A stretch of DNA of 64,000 nt from Ignavibacteriota bacterium (lineage in GTDB: Bacteria; Bacteroidota; Ignavibacteria; Ignavibacteriales; Melioribacteraceae): NCBI GenBank assembly GCA_016713565.1, contig JADJOX010000001.1:310001-374000 (forward strand), read 5' to 3'. This document shows, in pieces, positions 18,042 through 27,402 of the stretch. The position numbers and the translations under genes were made by a program. Below the pieces are notes generated by a model that ran no database searches, was not told where the DNA came from, and saw only the letters and a list, made by a program, of their open reading frames with translations. Positions within the stretch are counted from its first letter, which is position 1. Each line of letters begins with the position of its first letter.

Positions 18042-18057
18042 GTCAATTTAAGTGCCA
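18042..18057 (-). promoter_or_regulatory. Sigma-54-like -24/-12 promoter element
   Basis: The minus strand reads TGGCACTTAAATTGAC, matching the consensus TGGCAC-N5-TTGCW at all positions of the -24 box and at TTG of the -12 box; only the C of the -12 GC is replaced by A. It lies 28 bases before the ATG of the small TPR-like gene, a sensible spacing for a short leader. A GAF-domain sigma-54 activator is encoded about 4 kb upstream on the same strand. Confidence 0.5.
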
Positions 18058-18156
18058 GATTAAAGTGCGGATTGTTAATCAAATTTTAGGTTTTTATCAG
18101 ATTTATTGCTAATGAATACGAATTTTATTCGTTTAAACGAAAAATTTTCGCCTCAA

Positions 18157-18984
18157 TTAGAAAGTAATATTTATTGAAAACTGAAGGCCGTTTCGATGGT
18201 TTTGGAAATTAAAATTTTCAAAATTTGATAAAACTTTATTGCTTTCCAATTGATCCGAAAAAAATAAAATATCGATTTGAGAATAAAGCCAAATCGCAAT
18301 GTAAGTACCAATTAGAAAATTTCTGATTTTATACGAGCCATTATAACTGTCGTATTTCATTTTGATCAAATCGGGTTTTGTCTGTGCCAAATATTCTTTT
18401 TCTTTATTTTGGGCATCAAATATAAAATAGATCATTGAGCCTAATGTAATTGTACTTGCAGAAGTTAATATCCAGCCTTTGGGGTTATCATTTAAGTGCA
18501 AATGTCCTAATCCAGGAAGTATAATTGATTTTGCGATTGCAATATTTTTTTCATTATAATTATTTGAATCAAGCACCGGATTTTTGTCAAGATTACTTTT
18601 ATGCAGATCGGAATCTTCTTTCACGTCCAGAATTTCAAGGAATTCTTTCTTTACATCATTAAAAAAATCTACAAGTTTTGGAGAGAATTGGGAACTGTCG
18701 AGATCAAAATTTTCATCAATTTTCAGAATTTCAATAAATGATTTTCTTGAATTTTCAAAGTCAGATATAGAATATTGCGATGAGGCTTTTAAGGTATAAA
18801 TAATAATTAAATTTTCTTTGGTAAATCTTTCTTTATCTAATAATAGTTCTTCAGATTGTGAAATGACCTTTTGGTAATTGAAAGATTCATACAGATTCTG
18901 CAAATTATTTATATCAACAATTGCTTGAGAAAATATCGGCAAAGTTGAAGAACATATCAAAATTAAAATTAGAATATATCTCAT
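18157..18984 (-). CDS. TPR-like and DUF5683 membrane protein
   Basis: A 275-residue protein: signal peptide (ILILILICSSTLPIFS), a helical TPR-like module (about 25-115) shared with the small gene downstream, a linker, then a C-terminal DUF5683-type membrane section (IAKSIILPGLGHLHLNDNPKGW followed by ILTSASTITLGSMIYFIFDA and FLIGTYIAIWLYSQIDILFF). The small-residue Pro-Gly-Leu-Gly-His motif and Lys-Gly-Trp are typical of DUF5683. It starts one base after the kelch T9SS gene ends and so is surely in that operon. Role unknown; it may link an envelope protein complex to the inner membrane. Confidence 0.75.
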   Translation of the reverse strand: MRYILILILICSSTLPIFSQAIVDINNLQNLYESFNYQKVISQSEELLLDKERFTKENLIIIYTLKASSQYSISDFENSRKSFIEILKIDENFDLDSSQFSPKLVDFFNDVKKEFLEILDVKEDSDLHKSNLDKNPVLDSNNYNEKNIAIAKSIILPGLGHLHLNDNPKGWILTSASTITLGSMIYFIFDAQNKEKEYLAQTKPDLIKMKYDSYNGSYKIRNFLIGTYIAIWLYSQIDILFFSDQLESNKVLSNFENFNFQNHRNGLQFSINITF

Positions 18985-18985
18985 A

Positions 18986-20245
18986 CTATTTTAGCAGCAG
19001 CATTTTTTTTGTTTGAATATATGAATCGCATTGTAATTGGTAATAATAAACTCCGCTCGATAAATCACTGCCTTCAAATTGAATTTTATAAATACCTGGC
19101 TTTTGATTTTCGTTTACAAGAGTTTTAACTTCTCTGCCAAGAATATCAAATACAATAACGCGAACGAAATTAATTTTTGAAGAAACACCCGGAATAGAAT
19201 ATTCAATAGAAGTGGTTGGGTTAAACGGATTAGGATAGTTTTGAAATAATTCAAATTTATTTGCCACTAAGTTATCTTCAACATTAACCACGTTGCCTAA
19301 ATATGTTCTTTCAATTGAATTTACCACATTTCCATTTTCGTCAAATCCTCCCAAAATATAAACGTAGCCGTCACTTTTAGCCGTCATAAAATTGTATCTT
19401 GCTTGTTGAATTGGCGCACCTTGTTCTATAAAATATTCATTATCAGTTGCATAAAATATTTCTACGCTTTTTAATGCAAGTGAAGTTTCATTAAATCCGC
19501 CTATAATTATAATTTGATTTGGAGAATCTCCAATTACGGCACGCCCTCCGGCTCTCGGTTCCAAAAGTTTAATATCCAGCTTTGTATAACTGTGATCAAC
19601 AATATTATATTTATAAATATCTTGAGAAATTCCGTTTACTTCACCTCCAAAAATAAAAATATCGTTGCCTATTACTTCCGACATCTGCTGTTCGGGAAAA
19701 TCATTGTCTTTGAATAATGTATCTATGGAATAAGTTATTTTCGCTTCATTTAAATTATATTCAAAAATATATGCCATTGAATCAGTTCTTGTTCCCGGAA
19801 GCGGATTTCCACCAATAACGTAAAGGTTATCTCCTACAATATGTCCGGTTGAAAAAATTCTATTAAAATTTTTATTGAAGCTGAATGAATTTTCACCTAA
19901 AAAATCTGATCCCCAATTTGAAATACCGTTTATTGAAGAGTCATTAGAATTTATACCGCCGAAGAAATATACTTTATTATTAAAATTTTCTACAACAAGT
20001 CCGAATCTTGCAACTTTCATTGTGTCAAGTTTCCAATTATTTGAAAGTAAATTATATCCTTGAACCCAATTTGTATAATTTTGCGTAGAATCGGAATATC
20101 CGCCAAAGATAAAAACATTTCCTTCGTTTTGCCAAATATCTCCACCGGCAACCGGATTGGGCATTGTATTATAGATTTCCCAGAAATTATATTGGGAATA
20201 ATTTATAACCGCTGTAAAAATAAATACTATTAAAAATTTCTTCAT
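18986..20245 (-). CDS. Kelch-repeat beta-propeller with T9SS sorting domain
   Basis: A 419-residue secreted protein. A short signal peptide (FLIVFIFTAVINYS) precedes five to six kelch repeats (NVFIFGGYSD, KVYFFGGINS, NLYVIGGNPL, DIFIFGGEVN, QIIIIGGFNE, YVYILGGFDE, each with the paired Gly). A T9SS sorting domain occupies about 330-419 (FQNYPNPFNP, VIVFDILGRE, SSGVYYYQLQ, KKMLLLK). Kelch propellers mostly bind proteins or sugars; no enzyme motif is seen. It lies 57 bases after the kinase gene, with a weak terminator-like hairpin between, and one base before the DUF5683 gene. Confidence 0.85.
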   Translation of the reverse strand: MKKFLIVFIFTAVINYSQYNFWEIYNTMPNPVAGGDIWQNEGNVFIFGGYSDSTQNYTNWVQGYNLLSNNWKLDTMKVARFGLVVENFNNKVYFFGGINSNDSSINGISNWGSDFLGENSFSFNKNFNRIFSTGHIVGDNLYVIGGNPLPGTRTDSMAYIFEYNLNEAKITYSIDTLFKDNDFPEQQMSEVIGNDIFIFGGEVNGISQDIYKYNIVDHSYTKLDIKLLEPRAGGRAVIGDSPNQIIIIGGFNETSLALKSVEIFYATDNEYFIEQGAPIQQARYNFMTAKSDGYVYILGGFDENGNVVNSIERTYLGNVVNVEDNLVANKFELFQNYPNPFNPTTSIEYSIPGVSSKINFVRVIVFDILGREVKTLVNENQKPGIYKIQFEGSDLSSGVYYYQLQCDSYIQTKKMLLLK

Positions 20246-20270
20246 ATTTCTTTATCCAATTTATATAACA

Positions 20271-20312
20271 AATAAAATGTTCAATTATTATACCAGAATA
20301 TTTTATTGAACA
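20271..20312 (-). terminator. Weak terminator-like hairpin at the end of the kinase gene
   Basis: On the minus strand an 8-bp stem (20305-20312 with 20278-20285, loop 19 nt) includes the last codons and stop of the kinase gene, and is followed by TTTTATT. It could reduce transcription into the kelch gene. The T-run is interrupted, so confidence is low. Confidence 0.3.
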
Positions 20313-21868
20313 CTTTTCATATTAAATTTCATAAATAACGTGTCGTTTTTTACAATTTTAATGTTTGTTTCTATATCTGTAAATTGCGGATTTTTCAAAG
20401 TAAGCTTATAATTTCCTTCAAATAGTTTTATAGGTTTTTGAAGAGGTGTTACGCCTTTTTTCTCGCCATTTAAAAAGATTTCGCCCCAAGGATATATTTG
20501 GCAGTTAAAGTATCCGAATAAAGTATCCAAATTCACTTCAATAAAAGTAAGGTTTTCAGAAGAAACAATAATGCTGTCCATAAATTTCGGATAATCAGGA
20601 TGAACGAGCGAAAGTAAATATTTACCTGTTTTAATATTTATGTTCTTTTCAAAAGGAGTTGTTTCAACAAATTTATTATTTAAATATACTTTTGCCCATG
20701 GATAACATTTTACATATAATTCGCCGAAATTATTTGTCTCATGGTTTACCGCTTGCTGGGAATTTTTAACGGCTGATTTTTCCGTAATTATTTCTTTCGT
20801 CATTTCGGTTTTTAATTTCAAATTAGTTTTGCCGGTTAAATCGGTTATTCCGCCATTTGCATTTTTATCAGAGTCCGCCGAATCGTCAATTTTAGAAATT
20901 ATGGTTTGAGGAACTTCCTCAACTTTTACATTATTTCCAGAAATGCTAAATAAATATTTTATCAAGAAAATTGTAAATATCATTCCCGATAAAATTAACA
21001 ATACAGGTATCAGTTTAGATTTCTTTTTATCTGAAGCAGTTTTCGGGATTTCATTTTGAACATTGAGGATTTCCAAAACTTCCTTGCATGAATTGAATCG
21101 ATTATCAGGTTTGGATTCCAATAATCCGGCGATTACTTTTTTTATATCTTCCGGTAAACTTTTAAATTCATATTGATAATTTTCAGCGTCGAACGAAATT
21201 ATATTGTTAATAGTTTCACTCGCCGTTTCACCCATCAATAAATTTTTACCAAGAAATAATTCTGCGGCTGTAATTCCCAAAGAAAACAAATCACTTTTTA
21301 TAGTTAACGGTTCGCCTTGAATTTGTTCGGGCGACATGTAAGCCGGCGTTCCTACCAAGGAATATTTCTGCGTAATTAAATTGCTTATTGAATTTTGTGC
21401 CAGACCGAAATCCGTTAATTTAAGTTCTTTGTTATCGTTAATTAAAATATTTTCCGGCTTTATATCTCTGTGAATTACGTTTTTGGAATGAGCAAAGTCT
21501 AATGCTTTAATGAGCTGAATAAAAATGTCTTTTTTTATTTCATAATTGAAGTTCGGATCATTGATGATCTCGCGTAAATTTTTGCTTTCAAAATATTCAA
21601 AAGAAATGTAAAAGAATCTATCATACATTCCGAAATCAAAAACTTTTATTATGTTCGGATGCTCAAGCTGCGCAAGTATTTTTGCTTCTCGCTTAAATCT
21701 TTCAATTATAGATGAATCAGGAATGGTTTCGGTATTTAAAATTTTAAGAAAAACTTTTTTTTCCAAAAAAATATGGTTTGCCAAATAAACTGCCGAATGC
21801 TCGTCTTTTTTAAAGCAGTTTAAGATTTCAAATTTTTTAAATAGTAATTCGTTTGTAATTTCTTTCAT
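20303..21868 (-). CDS. Membrane Ser/Thr protein kinase with two PEGA domains
   Basis: A 521-residue PknB-type kinase: kinase domain (about 10-270), one transmembrane helix (about 285-307, LIPVLLILSGMIFTIFLIKY), then two extracytoplasmic PEGA modules (about 374-440 and 446-515, CYPWAKVYLN and IYPWGEIFLNGEKKG). Catalytic elements are present: Lys42 in VFLKIL, HRDIKPEN, DFGLAQ and the activation segment GTPAYMSPEQIQGE. The glycine-rich loop is unusual: where GxGxxG is expected, the sequence is FKKDEHSAVYLA, with no Gly. It overlaps the sigma-54 activator gene by four bases (ATGA), so the two are translationally coupled and the kinase may act on that activator, which is an inference. PEGA repeats suggest a cell-envelope signal. 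Confidence 0.88.
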   Translation of the reverse strand: MKEITNELLFKKFEILNCFKKDEHSAVYLANHIFLEKKVFLKILNTETIPDSSIIERFKREAKILAQLEHPNIIKVFDFGMYDRFFYISFEYFESKNLREIINDPNFNYEIKKDIFIQLIKALDFAHSKNVIHRDIKPENILINDNKELKLTDFGLAQNSISNLITQKYSLVGTPAYMSPEQIQGEPLTIKSDLFSLGITAAELFLGKNLLMGETASETINNIISFDAENYQYEFKSLPEDIKKVIAGLLESKPDNRFNSCKEVLEILNVQNEIPKTASDKKKSKLIPVLLILSGMIFTIFLIKYLFSISGNNVKVEEVPQTIISKIDDSADSDKNANGGITDLTGKTNLKLKTEMTKEIITEKSAVKNSQQAVNHETNNFGELYVKCYPWAKVYLNNKFVETTPFEKNINIKTGKYLLSLVHPDYPKFMDSIIVSSENLTFIEVNLDTLFGYFNCQIYPWGEIFLNGEKKGVTPLQKPIKLFEGNYKLTLKNPQFTDIETNIKIVKNDTLFMKFNMKSVQ

Positions 21869-23358
21869 TCGGATTCACTGTTAAATTCTTTCATTTTCAG
21901 TTGTATCCATCTAACTGAAACATCGAGTGATTTCGCGGCAAGTGTTTTGTTGCCGTCAAATTCATTCAATCTATCTAGAAGAATTTTTTTCTCTAATTCC
22001 TTTAAAGTTCTACTATTGGAATTTTCACTGCTTTCATTTTCCAAAGCAATATGTTCCTCTTGTATAATCCCATCGGAAGATAAAATTATTGCACGGCTTA
22101 AAACATTTTGCAGCTGTCTTACATTTCCCGGCCACGTATAATTCTCTAATTTATTGATTGCACCAATATTTAGTTTAATATTCGAATTTGTGTAAGAATT
22201 TATAAAATTTTGCGCGAGTAATAGAATGTCAGTTCTTCTTTCTCTTAATGCCGGAACACTTATAGGAAAAACATTTAATCGGTAATATAAATCTTCCCTA
22301 AATTTTCCTTCTTCAACCAATTTTTTTAAGTTTTTGTTTGTTGCTGTTAAAATTCTTACATTAACTTTTTTGACTTTTGTATCTCCCAATCTAATAATTT
22401 CTTTATTCTCAATTACTCGAAGTAATTTTGCCTGGAGCGCGCTTGATATATCGGCAATTTCATCCAAGAAAAATGTTCCGTTATCCGCAATTTCAAAAAG
22501 ACCTTTTTTATCTTTTGTCGCGCCGGTAAAAGCACCTTTAACATAACCGAATAATTCGCTTTCCAAAAGACTGTCGGGAATTGAACCGCAGAATTGCGCA
22601 AGATATGGAAAATCTTTCCTTGGACTTAATTTATGAATTGCACGTGCAACAAGGTCTTTTCCCGAACCGCTTTCTCCAAGAATTAAAACCGTGGCATCAG
22701 TATTAGCAACTTTACGAATTGTTTTTGTTAATTCCTTAATTGGAGAGCTTTCGCCTATCATATCCGGAATTTTATCAAATGATTCCAATACATTTTTTAA
22801 ACGAATATTTTCATCAGAAAGATTTTCAATTTCAAAAATTTTATCAAAAGTTATTGACGCAATATTTGAGAAAAATTGAAGGAACAATAAATTTTTTTCT
22901 GTGAATTCTTTTCTATCTGTTTGACTATCGACTAAAAGAACTCCCCAGATTTTTTCACTTTTAGTTATTGGCACACCCAATATGGAAGTAATTTTATGCA
23001 GCTGAACGCTTTCAAACTGTGTTAATTTTGGATTTGACTGAACGTCGTGATAAATGATCGGTTTATTTTTATCAACCACTTGCTGCATTACGCTTACCGA
23101 GAAATTTGATAAATCGGGAATGTTTTCCTTATGCAGATTTCTTGCCGACACAATTGAGAATTTATAAGTCTGTGTATCATATTTTGCAAATAAACCCCGT
23201 TCCGCATTTGTCACTTCAATTAAAATGTCAATGATGTTTTCAATCAATGATTCTTCGTGCGATGCGGAATTTAAGTTTTGACTTAAATTGTACAATGCTT
23301 CATATTGTTCTTTAGAAAGGTTTTTCAGTTCTTTAATATTTAGGAAATCTTTTTTCAT
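21865..23358 (-). CDS. GAF-domain sigma-54-dependent activator, Fis-type HTH
   Basis: About 497 residues from the ATG at 23358-23356 (MKKDFLNIKELKNLS). A longer frame from 23418 exists but would overlap the upstream lipoprotein gene by 56 bases, so I prefer the shorter start, four bases after that gene's stop. Domains: GAF (about 35-185, NAERGLFAKYD, SILGVPITKSEKIWGVLLVDS); AAA+ (about 205-430) with Walker A GESGSGKD, a fully canonical GAFTGA loop (about 275-280) that contacts sigma-54, and an intact LDEIADIS Walker B; and a Fis-type HTH (NKTLAAKSLDVSVRWIQLKM). There is no receiver, so it responds to a ligand or to the neighbouring kinase. Candidate targets include the sigma-54-like promoter at 18042-18057. 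Confidence 0.88.
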   Translation of the reverse strand: MKKDFLNIKELKNLSKEQYEALYNLSQNLNSASHEESLIENIIDILIEVTNAERGLFAKYDTQTYKFSIVSARNLHKENIPDLSNFSVSVMQQVVDKNKPIIYHDVQSNPKLTQFESVQLHKITSILGVPITKSEKIWGVLLVDSQTDRKEFTEKNLLFLQFFSNIASITFDKIFEIENLSDENIRLKNVLESFDKIPDMIGESSPIKELTKTIRKVANTDATVLILGESGSGKDLVARAIHKLSPRKDFPYLAQFCGSIPDSLLESELFGYVKGAFTGATKDKKGLFEIADNGTFFLDEIADISSALQAKLLRVIENKEIIRLGDTKVKKVNVRILTATNKNLKKLVEEGKFREDLYYRLNVFPISVPALRERRTDILLLAQNFINSYTNSNIKLNIGAINKLENYTWPGNVRQLQNVLSRAIILSSDGIIQEEHIALENESSENSNSRTLKELEKKILLDRLNEFDGNKTLAAKSLDVSVRWIQLKMKEFNSESE

Positions 23359-23362
23359 AATT

Positions 23363-24331
23363 TTATTTGATAATAAAGCTGGCTGGTTTTGATCGTGTTC
23401 TGTTATCAAATTCATCAATTGCCCAAATTACCCAAAAGTAATCTCCGGAAGATAAATTTGTATTTGTTAAATATTGAATATTTGTAGAGCTTATTTCGTT
23501 TTCCCAAACCAATGTAGGATCAATTTCATCGGTATAAATTTCAAGAAAATATTTAAATTCAAATCCCGGTGTAAATCTGTTCCAAACAAGTAAAGGATTA
23601 TTTGTAAAAACCGTATCTCTTCCGCTCGGCGAAGTTGTAATAATTTCTTCTTTAATAATTCTTTTTATGTTAGTTGTTCCGATTTCAAATTTTTTTGAAT
23701 CGGCGTCATATACATTAATTTTAAATTCTTTTCCAATAACAATATCAATAGAAGTAATCTTTAAGTCTTCCAAACTGATTGAATTTTCATAATATCTTTC
23801 AGATGCATTATAAAGCAATTGCTTATTTACATTCAGTTCTTCGTTTTGTATAAATACCGAGTCAATATCATTTTCTTCATCATTTATTTTAACTTTAACT
23901 CCTAAACTGTAAACTTGTTTGGATGGATATTTATTTTGTGTAATGCTGTAAAATTTAAGTTCTTCAATTATGGGAACTGCATTAAGGAAAATATTTTGCG
24001 AAATTTTTTTCTGGTTATTAAAATCAATATAAATTGAATCAATTGAATATCCTTGCTTTTCTATAATCAGCCAGCCGTCTTTTCTTTCAATATTGTTAAT
24101 AGCAAAGTAACCGTTGTTATTTGTGGTTGTTATAAATCCGTCATTCAGCCAATAAATTTTTGCATCTATTATAGGTGACTGCGGAATTTTAACGGTTTTA
24201 ATGAAACCATCAATTAAACTTAATTGATTTTCCGAATTTTCCGGATCTAAAGGATTATTATGAGGCGCACTGCAAAAATAAAATAATAATAACAAAACAA
24301 TAAAATTTAATATTTTAAAATATTTTTGCAT
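23363..24331 (-). CDS. Lipoprotein with carboxypeptidase-regulatory-like and Fn3-like modules
   Basis: A 322-residue protein with a lipoprotein signal (NFIVLLLLFYFCSAP, lipid Cys about residue 20), then HNNPLDPEN, a common start in this phylum. An N-terminal beta-sandwich (DAKIYWLNDGFITTTNNNGYFAINNIE) resembles the carboxypeptidase regulatory-like fold. The C-terminal part (NNPLLVWNRFTPGFEFKYFLEI, TNLSSGDYFWVIWAIDEF) resembles a fibronectin type III-like module. It is the first gene of a regulatory operon with the activator and kinase, so it may be a surface sensor part of the same system, inferred only from position. Confidence 0.72.
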   Translation of the reverse strand: MQKYFKILNFIVLLLLFYFCSAPHNNPLDPENSENQLSLIDGFIKTVKIPQSPIIDAKIYWLNDGFITTTNNNGYFAINNIERKDGWLIIEKQGYSIDSIYIDFNNQKKISQNIFLNAVPIIEELKFYSITQNKYPSKQVYSLGVKVKINDEENDIDSVFIQNEELNVNKQLLYNASERYYENSISLEDLKITSIDIVIGKEFKINVYDADSKKFEIGTTNIKRIIKEEIITTSPSGRDTVFTNNPLLVWNRFTPGFEFKYFLEIYTDEIDPTLVWENEISSTNIQYLTNTNLSSGDYFWVIWAIDEFDNRTRSKPASFIIK

Positions 24332-24447
24332 AGTAATGGTATTAAATTATTTGTTTTTAAATTAAGAAAAAAATAACATTGATGTAATCAAATTATAATA
24401 AGTATATTTACCAAAAATAGCATCAAAATATTTGCAAAAACGAAATT

Positions 24448-27087
24448 TCATTTTAGTATAATCATTTTTTTAACAATTTCTGAATTTCCCAAGGTCAGTT
24501 TGTAGAAATAAATCCCGCTCGAAAAATCACTTGCGTCAAATTCAATTTTATAATTCCCGGGATTTTGTTTTTGATTTACCAGTATTGAAATTTCTCTTCC
24601 TAATATATCATAAACTTTTAATGATAAATTATTATTGTCATCCCGAACTTGCTGCGGGTTCTTAGTTTTATTAAAATTCTGCATTATAGATTGCGGAATA
24701 CTATATTCAATTGTCGTAACCGGATTAAATGGATTTGGATAATTTTGATATAGCTCAATTTGATTTACCAGTATTTGATTTTGCTGTTCAATTCCAGTTA
24801 CATTGTTCAAATCCAATTTATAAATACCTCTTCCATGAGTGCCAATTGCCAAATAGTTTTCAGTCGGATGAATTTTCATATCATTAACCACAACAATCGG
24901 CAAATTATTTCCAAGAATTTCCCAATTATTTCCTTCGTCGTAACTTATAAAAGCGCCAACATCATTTCCCAAGTAAAGTATTTTAGGATTTATTCTGTCA
25001 ATTTCAAAAGCATTGACCGGAGCATCGGGTAAGCCATTATTTATTTCATTCCAACTGTTTCCAAAATCTTCACTTCTAAAAACATGCGGCTGAGATTCTG
25101 CCCAGCGTAAACCTGAATATGTTACATAAACAATTTTTTCATCAATTGGATTTACTGCAACTCTTGTGACCCATCTTCTAGGAAGATTATTCGAAATTTT
25201 AATCCAAGAATTTCCATAATTTTTCGTAAGCCAAACATTTCCGTCATCAGTACCGACATAAATTACGTTAGAATCAGATGCAGAAACAGCAATTGTTGTA
25301 ATTGTTCCAATCTTTTTATCAAATCCGTAATCGGTTAATTTTGGACTAATTGAATCCCAAGTCGCCGTAAAATTAATCTTTCTGTATAATCTATATGTTC
25401 CGTAATATATTACGTTTGAATTGTTAGGATCCATTGCAATCGGAGTTGACCAGTTAGTCGGCTCACTTTGGTCAATTCCCTTCAGATCTCCCATAAAATT
25501 TTTACCGGCGTCGTTGCTCTTAAATAAATTTCCAAATTGAGATTCAGCATAAATTATATTCGAATTATTTGGGTCGACAATGGTATAGAATCCGTCACCG
25601 CCTAAAATTCTTTCCCAATTATTTTGGTCTGAGTTAGTTTTTACAGTTCCGTTATCTTGTGTTCCGCCCAAAAAACTTTTCGAATTGTTTTTATCCAAAC
25701 CAATTTCATAAAATTGTGTAACCGGAAGTTTTACAGGATCAGACCAAGTTAATCCACCGTCTTTAGAAATGTTTATTCCGCCGTCATTTCCCGAAATAAT
25801 ATAATTTGAATCATTAGGTTTAAATGCCAAAGCGTGATGATCAACATGAAGATTGAAGTTTATGCCGTAACCGTAACTAAAATCCCATGATGAACCACTT
25901 GAGCTTGATTTTAATAGCGGAACGTCAAGTACAAAAATTGTTTCCGGAATACTTGGATGAACCCTAATTTGACCAAAATACCAACTGAAATTTCCGCTTC
26001 CTAAAAATTCAGAATTCATTTTAATCCAGTTATTTCCGCCGTCATTACTTTTAAATAATCCCGTCAGAAAATTGCCATCGCTAAATGTTGCATAAATTAT
26101 ATTTGGATTTGACTTTGAAATACTTAAACCGATTCTCCCAATATTTTCAGTCTGCTCATTAGGCAATCCGTTTGCCGGACCCAATTTAATCCAATTCTTT
26201 CCGCTGTCATAAGTTTTGTATATTCCGCTTGTCGGTCCGTAAAGATGTGTATTTGAAATATTTACAGGTCTTCTTACTCTTTCCCACATTGCCGCAAACA
26301 AAATATCAGAATTGTTAGGGTTTATTACTAAATCTATTGCTCCAGTTGAATCTGAAACAAACAATGATTTTTCCCAGTTATTTCCTCCATCTTTACTTAA
26401 GAAAATTCCTCTTTGTGAATTAGGAATAAAATAACTTCCAACAGATGCAGCCCAAATTTTTTGTGAATTATTTGCGTCTACAATAATTCTTGAAATTGAA
26501 GCAGATGAATCTAACCCTATAAAATTCCATGTTTCTCCGGCGTCAATTGATTTGTAGAGTCCAACTCCGGGAAAGTTGTTATGTCCGCCATTTGCTTCTC
26601 CTGTTCCAACATAAATTATATTTGGATTTTGAGGATCGATGGCGATATCGCCGATTGTTAAACACGGTTGTTCATCAAAAATCGGAAACCAAGTTTTACC
26701 GGTATCAATCGATTTAAAAACACCGCCTGTAGCGGAAGCGGCATAGACAATATTGGGAACTTTAGGATTAAATTCAATATCAACAACTCTTCCGCCAATA
26801 TTTGTTGGTCCAACAAATTCCCATTCTAATTTTTGCTGATTATTGTTCTTCGTTAATTTGTATCTATTTTTTAATTCCTTATACTCTCTGAAAATATCCA
26901 TATATACATTTTCTTTAAATTTGTAATACGGAAAGCTTCTTTTGATCATTTCGTAATCAGATGGGTAAAACTTTGATGCTTTTTTACTTGTAAATTTTGG
27001 GTAAGATTTATCGTATTTTAGTAAAATTACGGCAGTTAGAAAAAAAAATACTAACACAATAACATAAGTTAAAAAATTTTTATTCAT
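24448..27087 (-). CDS. Sortilin/BNR-type propeller with T9SS sorting domain
   Basis: An 879-residue protein. A hydrophobic N-terminus (FLTYVIVLVFFFLTAVILL) may be a signal peptide or anchor. The propeller begins WEFVGPTNIGGRVVDIEFNP and has about ten Asp-box repeats (SIDTGKTWFP, SIDAGETWNF, SKDGGNNWEKS, SNDGGNNWIK, SEDFGNSWNE), interleaved with phrases such as PNIIYVGTGEANGG, as in VPS10/sortilin-like secreted proteins. A T9SS sorting domain spans about 778-879. It stands alone with its own promoter (TAnnTTTG at 27116-27123). Ligand unknown; Ignavibacteria and Bacteroidota carry many such proteins. Confidence 0.85.
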   Translation of the reverse strand: MNKNFLTYVIVLVFFFLTAVILLKYDKSYPKFTSKKASKFYPSDYEMIKRSFPYYKFKENVYMDIFREYKELKNRYKLTKNNNQQKLEWEFVGPTNIGGRVVDIEFNPKVPNIVYAASATGGVFKSIDTGKTWFPIFDEQPCLTIGDIAIDPQNPNIIYVGTGEANGGHNNFPGVGLYKSIDAGETWNFIGLDSSASISRIIVDANNSQKIWAASVGSYFIPNSQRGIFLSKDGGNNWEKSLFVSDSTGAIDLVINPNNSDILFAAMWERVRRPVNISNTHLYGPTSGIYKTYDSGKNWIKLGPANGLPNEQTENIGRIGLSISKSNPNIIYATFSDGNFLTGLFKSNDGGNNWIKMNSEFLGSGNFSWYFGQIRVHPSIPETIFVLDVPLLKSSSSGSSWDFSYGYGINFNLHVDHHALAFKPNDSNYIISGNDGGINISKDGGLTWSDPVKLPVTQFYEIGLDKNNSKSFLGGTQDNGTVKTNSDQNNWERILGGDGFYTIVDPNNSNIIYAESQFGNLFKSNDAGKNFMGDLKGIDQSEPTNWSTPIAMDPNNSNVIYYGTYRLYRKINFTATWDSISPKLTDYGFDKKIGTITTIAVSASDSNVIYVGTDDGNVWLTKNYGNSWIKISNNLPRRWVTRVAVNPIDEKIVYVTYSGLRWAESQPHVFRSEDFGNSWNEINNGLPDAPVNAFEIDRINPKILYLGNDVGAFISYDEGNNWEILGNNLPIVVVNDMKIHPTENYLAIGTHGRGIYKLDLNNVTGIEQQNQILVNQIELYQNYPNPFNPVTTIEYSIPQSIMQNFNKTKNPQQVRDDNNNLSLKVYDILGREISILVNQKQNPGNYKIEFDASDFSSGIYFYKLTLGNSEIVKKMIILK

Positions 27088-27115
27088 TTTAAGTCTTAAT
27101 TATTTGCAATAGATA

Positions 27116-27123
27116 CAAAGTTA
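27116..27123 (-). promoter_or_regulatory. Bacteroidota-type -7 promoter element (TAnnTTTG)
   Basis: The minus strand reads TAACTTTG 28 bases before the ATG of the sortilin-like gene, matching the -7 consensus TAnnTTTG of this lineage. A -33 box is not clear (TTTA lies 17 bases further upstream). Confidence 0.4.
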
Positions 27124-27210
27124 TATTTAATATATTTTTATAAACTTATTAATTTCTGAATCCAATAATTAATTTCGGCATCAAATTACAATAAATTGAA
27201 AAGAAAATAA

Positions 27211-27402
27211 ATGAATATAGTTTTAAAGAGAATATTACCGGTTATTGCCGGAGCTTTACTTGGATATGCATATTATTATTTTATCGGCTGCAGTTCAGGA
27301 AGTTGTCCAATAACCAGCAGTCCTTATATTTCAACAGCTTACGGGGCGGCAGTCGGGTTTTTAATTTCTATACCCTCAAAAAAGAAAGCAAATGATAAAT
27401 AA
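27211..27402 (+). CDS. DUF6132 family small membrane protein
   Basis: A 63-residue protein with two hydrophobic helices (RILPVIAGALLGYAYYYFIG and STAYGAAVGFLISI). Between them is the conserved CSSGSCPITSSPYIS, with a pair of cysteines five residues apart and the ITSxPY motif that typifies DUF6132 proteins. It is the first gene of a redox operon and overlaps the next gene by 11 bases. It is probably an inner-membrane protein; the Cys pair suggests a thiol or metal role, unproven. Confidence 0.78.
   Translation: MNIVLKRILPVIAGALLGYAYYYFIGCSSGSCPITSSPYISTAYGAAVGFLISIPSKKKANDK

Noticed and set aside
23359..23418. Longer start of the GAF activator (MMNLITEHDQ)
   Set aside because: It would overlap the upstream gene by 56 bases, while the ATG at 23358 sits four bases after that gene's stop.
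24379..24391. Fnr-like sequence TTGAT-N3-ATCAA upstream of the lipoprotein operon
   Set aside because: The spacing is three instead of four bases, which would put the half-sites out of register; in such AT-rich DNA it can arise by chance.
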